Positions 1 through 8,822 are shown, counted from the first letter of the stretch. The stretch: 64,000 nucleotides of DNA from Halalkaliarchaeum sp. AArc-CO (GCF_024972735.1 NZ_CP087723.1:2108001-2172000); one strand, 5' to 3'. Notes: a model not told the origin generated them from the sequence alone. Numbers and translations are program-made.

Positions 1-2
1 CG

Positions 3-686
3 GGAGTCGGTCACGTCGGGAAGCTCGCGGCCGAACACCTCCTCGAGGAGTGTGACAGCAAGCTCGTACGGCGGGTATACGCCACGGACTTCCCGCCGCA
101 GGTGAACGTCGACGAGGACGGCGTCGCGGATCTCGTCTGCGCGGAGTTTCACGCCATCGAAACCGAGGGCGCCGACCTGCTCGTGTTGACCGGGGACCAC
201 CAGGCGTCCTCGAACGAGGGGCATTACCGGCTCACTGACGCGTTCCTCGACCTCGCAGCGGAGTTCGGCTGCGAACGCGCCTTCGCACTCGGGGGCGTCC
301 CGACCGGGGAGCTCGTCGAGGAGTATACGGTGCTCGGTGCCGTCTCCGGCGGAGAGCTGCGGGAGGAACTGGAGGCGGCAGGTGTCGAGTTCCGCCCCGA
401 CGAACCTGCCGGCGGTATCGTCGGCGTCTCCGGACTCCTGCTCGGGCTCGGGAAACGCCGGGGGATCGAAGCGACGTGTCTGATGGGCGAAACCAGCGGC
501 TATCTTGTCGATCCGAAGAGTGCCCGCGCCGTCCTGGAGGTGCTGGAAGCTGCCCTGGAGTTCGAGCTGGGATACGAACAGCTCGAAGACAGGGCCGAGG
601 AGATGGAGGAGGTCGTCGGCAAGATCAGAGAGATGCAGGAGGGAGGCTCCGGGATCCCGGACGACGAGCTCCGATACATCGGGTGA
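3..686 (+). CDS. PAC2-family proteasome assembly chaperone-like protein (5' truncated)
   Basis: The reading frame is open from the first bases of the window, so the start lies outside; 227 residues are visible, compared with roughly 245 in archaeal PAC2 proteins. The product is a soluble protein of the PAC2 (PsmG2/PbaA-like) superfamily, recognised from the glycine-rich core GGIVGVSGLLLGLGKRRG and the following CLMGETSGYLVDPKSA segment, with an acidic helical tail rich in Glu. Family members in eukaryotes and archaea chaperone assembly of the 20S proteasome or related rings; in haloarchaea the role is not established. The PAN ATPase gene lies about 5 kb downstream, which loosely supports a proteasome link. 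No downstream operon partner is evident; the thiolase gene begins about 150 nt later. Confidence 0.8.
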   Translation, partial: GVGHVGKLAAEHLLEECDSKLVRRVYATDFPPQVNVDEDGVADLVCAEFHAIETEGADLLVLTGDHQASSNEGHYRLTDAFLDLAAEFGCERAFALGGVPTGELVEEYTVLGAVSGGELREELEAAGVEFRPDEPAGGIVGVSGLLLGLGKRRGIEATCLMGETSGYLVDPKSARAVLEVLEAALEFELGYEQLEDRAEEMEEVVGKIREMQEGGSGIPDDELRYIG

Positions 687-833
687 GGGCGAAGACAGTG
701 GTCGACACTCCGGCACACATATGAGCGACGTTGCGGTACCTACGAGTATGACGAATCGTGACACGACAGCGGCGGTCGACGGGACCGTTCGGTCCCGTCC
801 CGTCCACACGGTATCTGAATGGGGACGACAGCA

Positions 834-2000
834 ATGACGGGAGTTCGCGTTGCAGGCGTCGGATTGACCCACTTCGGACAGCATCCGGAGCGAACCGGAC
901 GGGACCTGTTCGCGGAGGCGAGCCAGCTTGCCTTCGAGGACGCGTCGGTCCCCCGCGGGGACGTCGAACAGCTCAACTACGGCAACTTCATGGGCGCGCT
1001 GGCGGAGCATCAGGGCCACCAGGCGCCACTGATGGCCGAGGCCGCCGGGATCGACTGCCCCGCCACCAGGTACGAGGAGGCGTGTGCCTCCGCGGGCGTG
1101 GCGGTCAGGGAGGCCGTAAAGACCGTCCGGAGCGGCGAGGCGGACGTCGTACTCGTCGGCGGGATGGAACGAATGACGAACCTCGGCACCGCCGGCGCGA
1201 CCGAGGGACTCGCCATCGCCGCCGACGACCTCTTCGAGGTGCGCGCGGGAATGACGTTCCCGGGCGCGTACGCCCTGATGGCGTCGGCGTACTTCGACGC
1301 GCACGGCGGCAGCCGGGAGGACCTGGCAGCCGTCGCCTCGAAGAACCACGGCAACGCCGTCGAGAACGAATACGCGCAGTACCAGCAGGAAGTCCCGGTC
1401 GAGAAGGCGATGGACGCCCCGCCGGTCGCGGAGCCGCTTCACCTGTTCGACTGTGCGCCGATCACCGACGGCGCCGCCGCGCTGGTGCTCGTTTCCGACG
1501 ACTACGCCGCGGCGAACGATCTCGATGTCCCCGTCGGGATCGTGGGCAGCGGACAAGGAACCGACAACCTCGCGCTCCAGGATCGCGACGAGCTGGCGTG
1601 GACGCCCGCGACCGAACAGGCGGCGGAGATGGCGTACGCCGACGCCGCAATCGAGGCCGACGACGTCGAACTCGCGGAGGTGCACGACTGCTTTACGATC
1701 GCAGAGGTGCTGGCACTGGAATCTCTGGGCCTCTATGACCCGGGACACGCGGCCGGGGCCGCCCGCCGCGGGGAAACGACCGCCGGCGGCGACCTGCCGG
1801 TGAACCTCTCGGGCGGGTTGAAAGCGAAGGGTCACCCGGTCGGCGCCACCGGCGCCTCGCAGGTGGTGGAAATGACCCGCCTGCTCCGGGGGGATCATCC
1901 GAACAGCGACGCCGTCGACGACGCCAGGCTCGGGATCACCCACAACGCCGGCGGGACGGTCGCGAGTGCAGTGGTTCACGTCCTGGAGGTGGTCGCATGA
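834..2000 (+). CDS. thiolase family protein (acetyl-CoA acetyltransferase / SCP-x type)
   Basis: A 388-residue thiolase-superfamily enzyme of the archaeal SCP-x-like class. The nucleophilic Cys is about residue 84 in EEACASAG, the catalytic His lies in HDCFTIAEV, and the C-terminal GGLKAKGHPVGATG is the second active-site loop. Known members condense or cleave acyl-CoAs; archaeal relatives form complexes with a DUF35/OB-fold protein, and such a gene overlaps this one by 4 nt (ATGA). I chose the ATG at 834 (MTGVRVAGVG), which matches the family's usual N-terminus; an in-frame ATG at 819 is possible. Together with the nearby 3-hydroxyacyl-CoA dehydrogenase it suggests short-chain acyl-CoA metabolism (acetoacetyl-CoA formation, mevalonate or beta-oxidation), but the substrate cannot be read from sequence. 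Confidence 0.9.
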   Translation: MTGVRVAGVGLTHFGQHPERTGRDLFAEASQLAFEDASVPRGDVEQLNYGNFMGALAEHQGHQAPLMAEAAGIDCPATRYEEACASAGVAVREAVKTVRSGEADVVLVGGMERMTNLGTAGATEGLAIAADDLFEVRAGMTFPGAYALMASAYFDAHGGSREDLAAVASKNHGNAVENEYAQYQQEVPVEKAMDAPPVAEPLHLFDCAPITDGAAALVLVSDDYAAANDLDVPVGIVGSGQGTDNLALQDRDELAWTPATEQAAEMAYADAAIEADDVELAEVHDCFTIAEVLALESLGLYDPGHAAGAARRGETTAGGDLPVNLSGGLKAKGHPVGATGASQVVEMTRLLRGDHPNSDAVDDARLGITHNAGGTVASAVVHVLEVVA

Positions 2001-2431
2001 GCGACCGGAGCGACCGCACCCGGAGCGACCGCCTCCGGACCGACGGCGGCGAGGAGCCGGGTGACGCCGGCTTCGACGAATGGCTCGCGGCGATCGGTGA
2101 CGGCGAGGGCTACTATCTCGAGTCACCGAGCGGCGATGGGTCGCTGCCGCCGCGCCGCATCTGCCCGCACAGCGGTTCGAGTGACCTCGAGGAGAAACCG
2201 CTCCCCGAGACGGGCGAGATCGAGGCCGTCACCGTCGTCCACGTCGCCTCGCCCCAGTTCGCCGAAGACACCCCGTACGCGACCGCCGTGGTCGACTTCG
2301 GCCCAGTTCGACTGACGGGGGTCGTTCGGGGGATCGACCTCGAGGAAGTCGAGACCGGAACGACCGTCGAGCCGACCGTCGAGGAGCGCGAGACGACGGG
2401 TGATCCGCTCCTCGTGTTCCGGCCGGTTTGA
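1997..2431 (+). CDS. Zn-ribbon/OB-fold (DUF35) partner of thiolase, degenerate ribbon
   Basis: A 144-residue DUF35-family protein translationally coupled to the thiolase (start overlaps its stop). DUF35 proteins normally carry an N-terminal rubredoxin-like zinc ribbon (two C-x2-C pairs) followed by an OB fold, and in archaea bridge thiolase and HMG-CoA synthase. Here the ribbon position reads RRICPHSGSSDLEEKPL: only one Cys remains, so zinc is unlikely to bind. The OB part (residues about 70-144: GEIEAVTVVHVASPQF, TAVVDFGPVRLTGVVRG) is intact. The first 25 residues are charged and low complexity. The coupling makes a structural role with the thiolase likely; acyl-CoA handling by the OB fold is inferred from the family. 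Confidence 0.85.
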   Translation: MSDRSDRTRSDRLRTDGGEEPGDAGFDEWLAAIGDGEGYYLESPSGDGSLPPRRICPHSGSSDLEEKPLPETGEIEAVTVVHVASPQFAEDTPYATAVVDFGPVRLTGVVRGIDLEEVETGTTVEPTVEERETTGDPLLVFRPV

Positions 2432-2468
2432 ATCCCCCCGAGAGCAGCCCGTCACCGAACGCAGGACC

Positions 2469-3395
2469 TCACGGGACGTCCATCGATTTCGTGATCTCGT
2501 CGACGAACTGATCGGGATACTCGACGTGCGGGAGGAGTTTCGCGTCGTCGAACACGACGAGCCTCGCGTCGGCGGCCTCGGCAATCTCCCGGCCCCGTGA
2601 CAGCGGCGACACTTCCGCTTCACGGCCCCAGATCACGGTTGCGGAGACGTCCAGCTCAGAGAGCGCAGCGCCGAGGTCGACATCGATGTTGAGATACCCC
2701 GAGAGGAACGCCCCCGGCGCGAACCGTGCGTTCGGTCGATGTCCTGTCTGCCACTCGTACTCGACCCACTCGTCGGTGAGGTTCGCGGGATCGTAGTAGC
2801 CGTGGTCGGCGTTGAAGTACTGGATCGCCGGCCGCGAGACCGAGAGGTTAAACAGCGCCTCTCCGACGACCGGTGTCCGGATCAGTGTCCGGAGCCACGC
2901 TTTCGGCGGTTCGGGACCGCCAGTGGTGGAGGGACAGACCAAAAGCAGCCGGGAGACGTCGGCGTCTTCGGCGGCGGCAACGGCGTAGGCGCCCGAAAGC
3001 GACGACGCCAGGACCGCCGGCTCGTCGTACGGTTCGAGGAACTCGTGGATAAAGTCGACGTACAGCTCCGGCGAGTAGTCGATCGCCGGACGGTCCGAGC
3101 AGCCGTACCCCGGGAGGTCCGGCGCGACCACGTGGTACTCCTCGGCGAGACGATCGAACACCTCCCGCCACTCGCCGCTCGTCGCGACGGCGCTCGTTCC
3201 GTGAATCAGCACCAGCGTCGGATCGGCGGGATCACCGGCGAGGGTGTGTGCGATCTCCATGCCGCGCCAGCGGTAGCTCCGCTGTTCCCCGGGGAGTGGC
3301 TGGTCGAGCGGTTCCGTTCGGCGGAGCCCCCGGTTCATAGCCGCGAGGGTTCCCGCGGCGAGTGCACCGTAGCTCGCGAGTCGACGGAGGTTCAT
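2469..3395 (-). CDS. alpha/beta fold hydrolase
   Basis: A 308-residue alpha/beta hydrolase. After a short hydrophobic N-terminus (YGALAAGTLAAMNRG) come the oxyanion strand LVLIHGTSAVATSGEW, the motif VVAPDLPGYGCSDRP, the nucleophile elbow AVLASSLSGAYAVAAA (Ser in S-S-L-S-G rather than the common G-H-S-L-G), the acid region VIWGREAEVSP (Glu where Asp is usual) and the catalytic His in KLLPHVEYPDQF. Substrate unknown; family members hydrolyse esters, lactones or haloalkanes. The start is ATG at 3395; more distal in-frame starts would read through the AT-rich upstream sequence. It is convergent with the thiolase operon, leaving only 37 nt between stops, and lies 3' of the hbd gene on the same strand. 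Confidence 0.85.
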   Translation of the reverse strand: MNLRRLASYGALAAGTLAAMNRGLRRTEPLDQPLPGEQRSYRWRGMEIAHTLAGDPADPTLVLIHGTSAVATSGEWREVFDRLAEEYHVVAPDLPGYGCSDRPAIDYSPELYVDFIHEFLEPYDEPAVLASSLSGAYAVAAAEDADVSRLLLVCPSTTGGPEPPKAWLRTLIRTPVVGEALFNLSVSRPAIQYFNADHGYYDPANLTDEWVEYEWQTGHRPNARFAPGAFLSGYLNIDVDLGAALSELDVSATVIWGREAEVSPLSRGREIAEAADARLVVFDDAKLLPHVEYPDQFVDEITKSMDVP

Positions 3396-3502
3396 GTCCG
3401 AAGGGTAGTTCGCCAACAGCTTATATCCGGGCGTTTCCGAACGTCCAATCATTCCGATCACCCTCCCCGAGGACCTCTCGAACGGGACGAGAGAACGCCG
3501 GC

Positions 3503-4357
3503 TCAGTACTCGTAAAACCCTCGTCCGGTTTTCTTTCCGAGGTCGCCGGCTTCGACTTTTCGCTTGAGCAGATACGCCGGCTGATACCTGTCTCCGAGCT
3601 CCTCGTGAAGCGTTTCGCTGGCGTGGAGACAGATGTCGAGCCCGATGTGATCTGCGAGCTCCAGTGGCCCCATCGGGACGTTCGTCCCGAGTTTCATCCC
3701 AGCGTCGATGTCCTCTTTCGTCGCCACGCCCTCGTCGTACGCTCGTATCCCTTCGTTTATCCACGGCATCAAGATCCGGTTCGTCACGAAGCCGGGTTTG
3801 TCGTCCGACTCCCAGGTCGTTTTGCCCAGTTCCTCGGCGAATCCGTGAGCGAACGAGACGACCTCCTCGTCGGTGTGTTCCCCGACGACGACCTCGACCC
3901 CCTCCATCAGCGGGACCGGGTTCATGAAGTGGAGTCCGACGACGAGTTCCGGACGTTCGGTGGCGGCCGCGATCGAGGTGATCGAAAGCGTCGAGGTGTT
4001 GGTCGCGAGCACGACGTCGTTCGGAAGCTGTTCGTCGAGCGCTTCGAACACCTCGTGTTTGACGTCGAGATCCTCGAGTACCGCTTCGATGACAACGTCG
4101 GCCCCGGATAGTTCCTCGAGGTCAGTTACGCCGGTGATTCGCGAGGTGATTTCCGCGGGCGAGGCGTCGAGGCGATCCTTCTCCGCGAGACGTTCGAGAC
4201 TCGAGTCGATCCGGTCGAGTCCATCCTGGAGGTACTCGGCTTTCACGTCCCGCATCACGACGTCGTAGCCGGCGGTCGCTGCGGCCTGGGCGATCCCGCT
4301 ACCCATCGTTCCGGCGCCGACGACGCCGACTGTCTCTATTTCGGATAGTCCGCGCAT
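3503..4357 (-). CDS. hbd: 3-hydroxyacyl-CoA dehydrogenase (3-hydroxybutyryl-CoA dehydrogenase type)
   Basis: A 284-residue single-domain 3-hydroxyacyl-CoA dehydrogenase, the usual length for Hbd. The Rossmann motif GAGTMGSG is at residues 14-21, the catalytic His 143 is in VGLHFMNPVPLMEGVEVV, and the C-terminal NRILMPWINEGIRAYDEGVA and GPLELADHIGLDICL helices are typical. It oxidises (S)-3-hydroxybutyryl-CoA or similar with NAD(P) in the cytoplasm, in beta-oxidation or its reverse. A TATA-like TTACTAT centred near 4383 gives a near-leaderless transcript starting at ATG 4357. It sits near the thiolase (opposite strand), consistent with a shared acyl-CoA function. Confidence 0.92.
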   Translation of the reverse strand: MRGLSEIETVGVVGAGTMGSGIAQAAATAGYDVVMRDVKAEYLQDGLDRIDSSLERLAEKDRLDASPAEITSRITGVTDLEELSGADVVIEAVLEDLDVKHEVFEALDEQLPNDVVLATNTSTLSITSIAAATERPELVVGLHFMNPVPLMEGVEVVVGEHTDEEVVSFAHGFAEELGKTTWESDDKPGFVTNRILMPWINEGIRAYDEGVATKEDIDAGMKLGTNVPMGPLELADHIGLDICLHASETLHEELGDRYQPAYLLKRKVEAGDLGKKTGRGFYEY

Positions 4358-4455
4358 ACACGGCGTTGCGGGTGGACGGATAGTAAGCGTGGTGTCCCAG
4401 AGCGTGCTGTCCCAGGCGCGGGAGCTGCAGAAAACGGCGGCCCTCGGTGTGACAT

Positions 4456-5613
4456 TCATTCGTACAGCGACCGGATCAGCCGCCGCAAGCGCCGCCCCCG
4501 GTGTGTTCGATTCCGATCGCGGATCCGTCCGGTCCCCAGCAGAAACCGACCGAGGCCGTAAATCCCGCCGGCGAGGACGGTGTTTATGGCGACGATCGGG
4601 AGCCAGGGGTGGATCCGGTACAGCTCGTCGATCACTGGAGCAGGCAGCACAGCGAGATAGCGTCGCTCGGTGACGAACCGACGGTATGCACCGGTCTCAT
4701 CGGGTGCAGACAGCGTAAGCGTCGCGGTGGTCTCGGACCGGGAGCCGACGTAGGTGTGCTCCGGCTCGACGGCCACCCCCTCGCTTGCGGGTTCGAGGTA
4801 GACGTGGACCGGCACCAGCCCGGCGTTGGGAACGAGATACGGGAGCTCCTCTGCGGTACCCCGCTCTATGACGGTGGGGTTGTCGGACTCGAACTCCGCG
4901 GAGACGACCGTGAACTGTTCGGTTCCGGCCGGAACGACCATCGCCGCGGTGGCGGTGATCACGAGCACGAGCGCGAGCACGAGAAGCAGGGTCCGGGCGG
5001 ACGTGCCGGTGTTCCGGGTGCGCTCTCGGAGTCGCTGTTTTCCCGCCGAGCCGAACAGGAGGTAGTCGGCCGCGTAGGCCAGGACCGAAAGCGCAAAGAG
5101 CACGTACGCGATCCCCTGTGGTCCGAGCAACGCCCGCGTCCCGAGCGCCGCCGCCAGCTGGCGCTGGATCGTCTCGAGCCCCGCCTGCAGCCCCATCACC
5201 GCCGTCCCCAGATGCGGGATGGCGACGACCGATCCGCCCACCTGCAGCGCCGTCGCGACCACCTGTGCGTCACGCACGACGGGTTCGTCGCCATCCTGAT
5301 CGGTGAACGGGTTGGCGTCCCCGCGGGTTATGTAGCCCTGCTCGGTCACCTCGACGACGCGGTGGGTGGTGAGCCCGCCGCCCTGGATCTCCTCGGCATG
5401 GAAGACGATCACGTCACCCTGCTGGATCTCGCCGGACAGCTCCGCCGGAACCGCGACGAACCCGTCTCCCGGATCGAGCGTCGGTTCCATACTGCCGGTC
5501 TCGACGAAGCTCAACAGGATCGGCTGGCCGAGAAACTGTCCGACGACGAGCGCAATGACGACGGCCGCGAGCGCGAGCTGCAGCGTCACCGAAAGCGCGC
5601 GTTTGAGATCCAT
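4456..5613 (-). CDS. signal peptidase I (archaeal/ER type, S26B)
   Basis: A 385-residue membrane protease that removes signal peptides on the outer membrane face. The N-terminal membrane helix (residues about 5-28) is followed by the catalytic Ser41 in [16 protein letters not shown], the His84 motif TTHRVVEV that replaces the bacterial Lys, and Asp residues in [11 protein letters not shown]. The catalytic domain is followed by helices near residues 150-175 and 200-225, an extracytoplasmic beta-rich domain (about 225-335) and a last helix near 345-365, so it is roughly twice the length of a minimal S26B enzyme. The C-terminal tail is Arg-rich. A TATA-like CTTATAA near 5664 implies a 5' leader of about 25 nt. 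Confidence 0.9.
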   Translation of the reverse strand: MDLKRALSVTLQLALAAVVIALVVGQFLGQPILLSFVETGSMEPTLDPGDGFVAVPAELSGEIQQGDVIVFHAEEIQGGGLTTHRVVEVTEQGYITRGDANPFTDQDGDEPVVRDAQVVATALQVGGSVVAIPHLGTAVMGLQAGLETIQRQLAAALGTRALLGPQGIAYVLFALSVLAYAADYLLFGSAGKQRLRERTRNTGTSARTLLLVLALVLVITATAAMVVPAGTEQFTVVSAEFESDNPTVIERGTAEELPYLVPNAGLVPVHVYLEPASEGVAVEPEHTYVGSRSETTATLTLSAPDETGAYRRFVTERRYLAVLPAPVIDELYRIHPWLPIVAINTVLAGGIYGLGRFLLGTGRIRDRNRTHRGRRLRRLIRSLYE

Positions 5614-5766
5614 TCGGAATCGGTCCCCCGAAGCGACGTGCGAGTGAACGGCGGCCGGGATTATAAGCACCCCGCCGGACACCTGATTGGTACCCCTCGA
5701 GAAGAGAGCAGACCCTCCCGTCGACCCAAAGGCACATTTAGGCGGGAGACAAAGCGAGACCAAGAG

Positions 5767-6990
5767 ATGTCCCGGAGCCCGTCGCTCCCCGACCGCCCGC
5801 GCCTGGAGCTCGATCCCGAGATGAGCGACGCCGAGCGGTTGGACGCCATCCGCGAGCATTACAGGCGCATCGTGGGCGTAAACGAGGAGCTGGAACAACG
5901 GTTGGCACAGACGCGGAGTCGTCGAGAGCAGCTCCGCGAGAAAGTAGATCGATTACAGCGGCGAAACGAGACGCTGAAAACGTCCGCGCTGTACATCGCC
6001 AGCGTCGAGGAATTGACCGACGACGGCATCGTCATCAAACAGCACGGCAACAATCAGGAAGTGCTGACAGAGGCGTCCCCGAAACTCGAGGATGCCCTCG
6101 AAGCGGGAGACAGGGTCGGGATCGACGACTCGTTTGGCATCCAGACCCTTCTGGACGACGAAACCGACGCCCGGGCACAGGCGATGGAAGTCGAGGAGTC
6201 GCCCGAGGTGACCTACGACGACATCGGCGGGATCGACGAGCAGATCCGGGAGGTGCAGGAGGCGGTCGAGGACCCGCTTTCGAACCCCGAGATCTTCGAG
6301 ACCGTCGGCGTGGAACCGCCCTCGGGCGTGCTGCTGCACGGCGCACCGGGGACGGGCAAGACGATGCTCGCGAAGGCGGTCGCAAACGAGACGGACGCGA
6401 CGTTCATCAAGATGGCCGGCTCCGAACTGGTCCGGAAGTTCATCGGCGAGGGCGCCCGGCTGGTCCGTGACCTGTTCGACCTGGCGGCCGAGCGGGAGCC
6501 GGCAGTCATCTTCATCGACGAGATCGACGCGGTGGCCTCCAAGCGGACCGACTCGAAGACCTCCGGCGACGCGGAGGTCCAGCGGACGATGATGCAGTTG
6601 CTCTCGGAGATGGACGGCTTCGACGATCGCGGGGACGTGCGGATCATCGCCGCCACCAACCGCTTCGACATGCTCGATGAAGCGATCCTCCGGCCCGGCC
6701 GGTTCGATCGGCTCATCGAGATCCCCAAACCCGACGAGGAGGGCCGTCGGAAGATCCTCGAGATCCACACCCGGGAGATGAACGTCGACGACGACGTCGA
6801 CTTCGCCGACCTCGCGACGGAGCTGTCCGGCTATTCTGGGGCCGACATCGAATCGCTGGTGACGGAATCGGGAATGTTCGCGATCCGGGACGACCGGACG
6901 ACCGTCGAACGTCGTGACTTCGAGGACGCCATCGAGAAGCTCGACCACACCGACGACGGGCCCGACGGCGTCGTCCACTACCAGTACTGA
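5767..6990 (+). CDS. pan: proteasome-activating nucleotidase PAN (AAA+ ATPase)
   Basis: A 407-residue Rpt-like AAA+ ATPase that unfolds substrates and feeds them to the 20S proteasome. It has an N-terminal coiled coil (about 20-80), an OB domain (about 85-150), Walker A GAPGTGKT (about 192-199), Walker [10 protein letters not shown] (about 246-254), the sensor AATNRFD and arginine-finger region [13 protein letters not shown]-like CATTTAGG centred near 5738 places the transcript start at ATG 5767, supporting this start over upstream in-frame codons. The C-terminus ends HYQY, so the canonical hydrophobic-Tyr-any tripeptide is not at the very end. It is divergent from the signal peptidase gene. 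Many haloarchaea carry two PAN paralogues; I cannot tell which this is. Confidence 0.93.
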   Translation: MSRSPSLPDRPRLELDPEMSDAERLDAIREHYRRIVGVNEELEQRLAQTRSRREQLREKVDRLQRRNETLKTSALYIASVEELTDDGIVIKQHGNNQEVLTEASPKLEDALEAGDRVGIDDSFGIQTLLDDETDARAQAMEVEESPEVTYDDIGGIDEQIREVQEAVEDPLSNPEIFETVGVEPPSGVLLHGAPGTGKTMLAKAVANETDATFIKMAGSELVRKFIGEGARLVRDLFDLAAEREPAVIFIDEIDAVASKRTDSKTSGDAEVQRTMMQLLSEMDGFDDRGDVRIIAATNRFDMLDEAILRPGRFDRLIEIPKPDEEGRRKILEIHTREMNVDDDVDFADLATELSGYSGADIESLVTESGMFAIRDDRTTVERRDFEDAIEKLDHTDDGPDGVVHYQY

Positions 6991-7059
6991 CGACCGCGTC
7001 GCGACGGCCTCTCGCTGCAGAACGCAACTCCTTAACGCGTCGGTGACCCAGTTTCGGTA

Positions 7060-7536
7060 ATGAATCGGATCCACGTCGCCGGCGGCGTCGGGGTCGCCCC
7101 CACGGAGATGGCCGCCTACGACGCGGCGCTTTCGGACGCGAACCTCCACAACTACAACCTTGTTCGCGTGTCTTCGATCGTTCCCGCGGGGGCTGCGGTC
7201 GAACGCGTCGACCGGGCGCCGGACCTCGGGCCGGCCGGTAACCGCCTCACCGTCGTGGAGTCGCAGATCACGGCCCCCCCAGCGGAGACCGAAGAGCTCG
7301 CCGCGGGACTGGGGTGGGCAACGGGCCCGGGGCCGGGACTCTTCTACGAGGCGACGGGACGGGATCCGGATGCGGTCCGTCGGGAACTCGAAGACGGGCT
7401 CGAGGCGGGCTGTAAACTCCGTGACTGGGAGCTACCGAACCGCGAGTTCGAGGTGACCACCGCGGTTCCCGAGACCGATGGCTGGACGACAGTGGTGACG
7501 CTGGCGGCGTACGGCGAGAGCGAACCGATCTTGTGA
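7060..7536 (+). CDS. pdaD: pyruvoyl-dependent arginine decarboxylase
   Basis: A 158-residue PvlArgDC proenzyme. The self-cleavage serines are Ser38-Ser39 in LVRVSSIVPAG; cleavage there generates the pyruvoyl cofactor on the new beta-chain N-terminus. GPGPGLFYEATGR and the Cys/Asp/Trp segment CKLRDWELPNREFEV are also family features. The enzyme makes agmatine from arginine. In archaea agmatine feeds polyamine synthesis and the agmatidine base of tRNA-Ile(CAU). A TATA-like CCTTAACG centred near 7034 gives a leaderless start at ATG 7060. An arginase gene at 40.9 kb would compete for the same substrate. Confidence 0.93.
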   Translation: MNRIHVAGGVGVAPTEMAAYDAALSDANLHNYNLVRVSSIVPAGAAVERVDRAPDLGPAGNRLTVVESQITAPPAETEELAAGLGWATGPGPGLFYEATGRDPDAVRRELEDGLEAGCKLRDWELPNREFEVTTAVPETDGWTTVVTLAAYGESEPIL

Positions 7537-7705
7537 AACCAATCACGCGTGTCGTCGCGGTGGTCAAAAGTGGAGGGAGGTTTCGATCGGGACATCACCG
7601 GGGTACACCGCTCGGAGGGACGGCGATCCGGTTCAACTCTCGACCGTCGTCCCGTTCGGTGTGCCGACCGACAGAACAGTCGCTCTGCGTGTTGCCTCAT
7701 GAAAA

Positions 7706-7790
7706 CGCCGAGGGGGAGATTTGAACTCCCGAGTCCTGACGGACAGTTGCTCTCGAGGCAACCGCCTTGGCCGGGCTAGGCTACCTCGGC
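7706..7790 (-). tRNA. tRNA-Ser (anticodon CGA)
   Basis: Read on the minus strand, the 7-bp acceptor stem GCCGAGG/CCTCGGC, a D arm (GCC...GGC), the anticodon stem GTTGC/GCAAC with loop CTCGAGA (anticodon CGA, codon UCG), a long variable arm (GTCC-GTCA-GGAC) and the T arm GGGAG-TTCAAAT-CTCCC form a class II tRNA. The discriminator is G, as expected for Ser. CCA is not encoded and no intron is seen. A TATA-like CCTTAAAA (7816-7823) lies about 29 nt upstream. Confidence 0.95.
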
Positions 7791-7815
7791 TCGTTTGGTA
7801 TTCTGCGACGGGACG

Positions 7816-7823
7816 TTTTAAGG
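7816..7823 (-). promoter_or_regulatory. TATA box of tRNA-Ser
   Basis: The minus-strand sequence CCTTAAAA is centred about 29 nt before the mature 5' end of tRNA-Ser at 7790, standard spacing for archaeal promoters. Confidence 0.6.
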
Positions 7824-7889
7824 TTTACCAACGACGTCGACCGGAGGCGGTCGACGGTGTGCTGCTCGACACGTATTCGAGTCCGACGG

Positions 7890-8537
7890 TCACAGTCGGT
7901 CGTCGATCGCTGCAGAGATCGCATCGTACGTCGGGTCGACCTGCTGGTCGTCGACGAACACGGTGGGGGTTCCGCTCACGCCCCGGTTTACTCCCTCCTC
8001 GCGGTCGGCACCCACGACCGTCTCGTACGGCTCGAACTCCGCGTCGGCGATGGCGAGACAGCCGTCGTCGCCGACCGTCTCGGCGTGCTCCTCGATCGCC
8101 TCGTAAGAGTAGCCGTCCCCCCGAAGCTGTTCGAACAGCAGCGTCGCGTACTCGAAGTAGGTTTCGTCGTCGAACCGCTCTTGCACCCCGCGGGCTGCGT
8201 TCGCGACCGGTTCGGACCAGTCGCCGTCGGCCGGAATCGGGAAATCGTACTGGCGGAACTGGACGAGCCCCTCCTCGACGTACTCGGTACGGAACTCGGG
8301 GAACGCATCGAGCTTGAACGTCGCACAGTGGGGACAGGCGAAGTCGTCGAACGCCGAGACGACGACGTCGGCGTCGTCGGGACCCAGCGTCGGGCGTTCG
8401 AGGTCGGTCACCGGATCCGGTTCGGTCAACTCGCAGTCGTGGGACTGGTCGGGACCGCCGAGACAGCCCGCAAGGGCGACCGTGGCGGCGCCGCCCAGCG
8501 TCGCGAGCACTGTCCGTCGAGAGACGGGACGCTCCAT
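7890..8537 (-). CDS. DsbA/thioredoxin-fold lipoprotein (thiol oxidoreductase)
   Basis: A 215-residue exported thioredoxin-like protein of the DsbA/DSBA_2 group. The N-terminus has a twin-arginine motif (SRRTVLATLGG) and a lipobox LAGC with lipid-attachment Cys25, so it is probably Tat-exported and membrane anchored. The active-site C68-P-H-C71 sits in FDDFACPHCATF, the cis-Pro loop is GVSGTPTVFVDDQQV (about 190-204), and a helical insertion lies between them. It likely oxidises or isomerises disulfides in secreted proteins; the C-P-H-C motif favours oxidation. The tRNA-Ser gene lies downstream on the same strand. The substrate is unknown. Confidence 0.88.
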   Translation of the reverse strand: MERPVSRRTVLATLGGAATVALAGCLGGPDQSHDCELTEPDPVTDLERPTLGPDDADVVVSAFDDFACPHCATFKLDAFPEFRTEYVEEGLVQFRQYDFPIPADGDWSEPVANAARGVQERFDDETYFEYATLLFEQLRGDGYSYEAIEEHAETVGDDGCLAIADAEFEPYETVVGADREEGVNRGVSGTPTVFVDDQQVDPTYDAISAAIDDRL

Positions 8538-8612
8538 ACGGGAGTGTCGGTGCGGGCGAACTTAACGCCTACGAGCGATTCGCCTGGCGTACCTTTCGAC
8601 CGGACTCGAAAA

Positions 8613-8786
8613 TCAGTCGTCTGCGGGGCTCTCTGTCGCCGCCTGGACCTCCTGGAGCAGCCGGTGGAGCGGGAGCCGCAACCCGACCCGGTTGGCGAGG
8701 AGCGCGATCGGGAACAGGACGATCCCGACCGCGACGATCAGTTGGTGAACAGCGAGCATGACGGCACTGCGTGCGCGTTGGATCAT
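8613..8786 (-). CDS. small single-pass membrane protein (57 aa)
   Basis: A short gene encoding 57 residues, starting MIQRARSAVMLAVHQLIV. Residues about 9-30 form one hydrophobic segment (MLAVHQLIVAVGIVLFPIAL), followed by a basic stretch and an acidic end (ATESPADD). The strongest evidence is the promoter: minus-strand TTTATATAT (8814-8822) is centred about 32 nt before ATG 8786, giving a nearly leaderless transcript. I do not recognise a characterised family. Its function is unknown; similar tiny membrane proteins flank unrelated genes in haloarchaeal genomes. Confidence 0.65.
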   Translation of the reverse strand: MIQRARSAVMLAVHQLIVAVGIVLFPIALLANRVGLRLPLHRLLQEVQAATESPADD

Positions 8787-8813
8787 TGCCTACTCGGCGG
8801 TGGGAGCGCACCC

Positions 8814-8822
8814 ATATATAAA
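8814..8822 (-). promoter_or_regulatory. TATA box of the 57-aa membrane protein gene
   Basis: A strong AT-only TATA element (TTTATATAT on the minus strand) about 32 nt before ATG 8786 in an otherwise GC-rich context. Confidence 0.65.

Noticed and set aside
721-837. 38-codon frame starting MSDVAVPTSMTNRDT before the thiolase gene
   Set aside because: It overlaps the thiolase start in another frame and has no promoter at suitable distance or recognisable homology.
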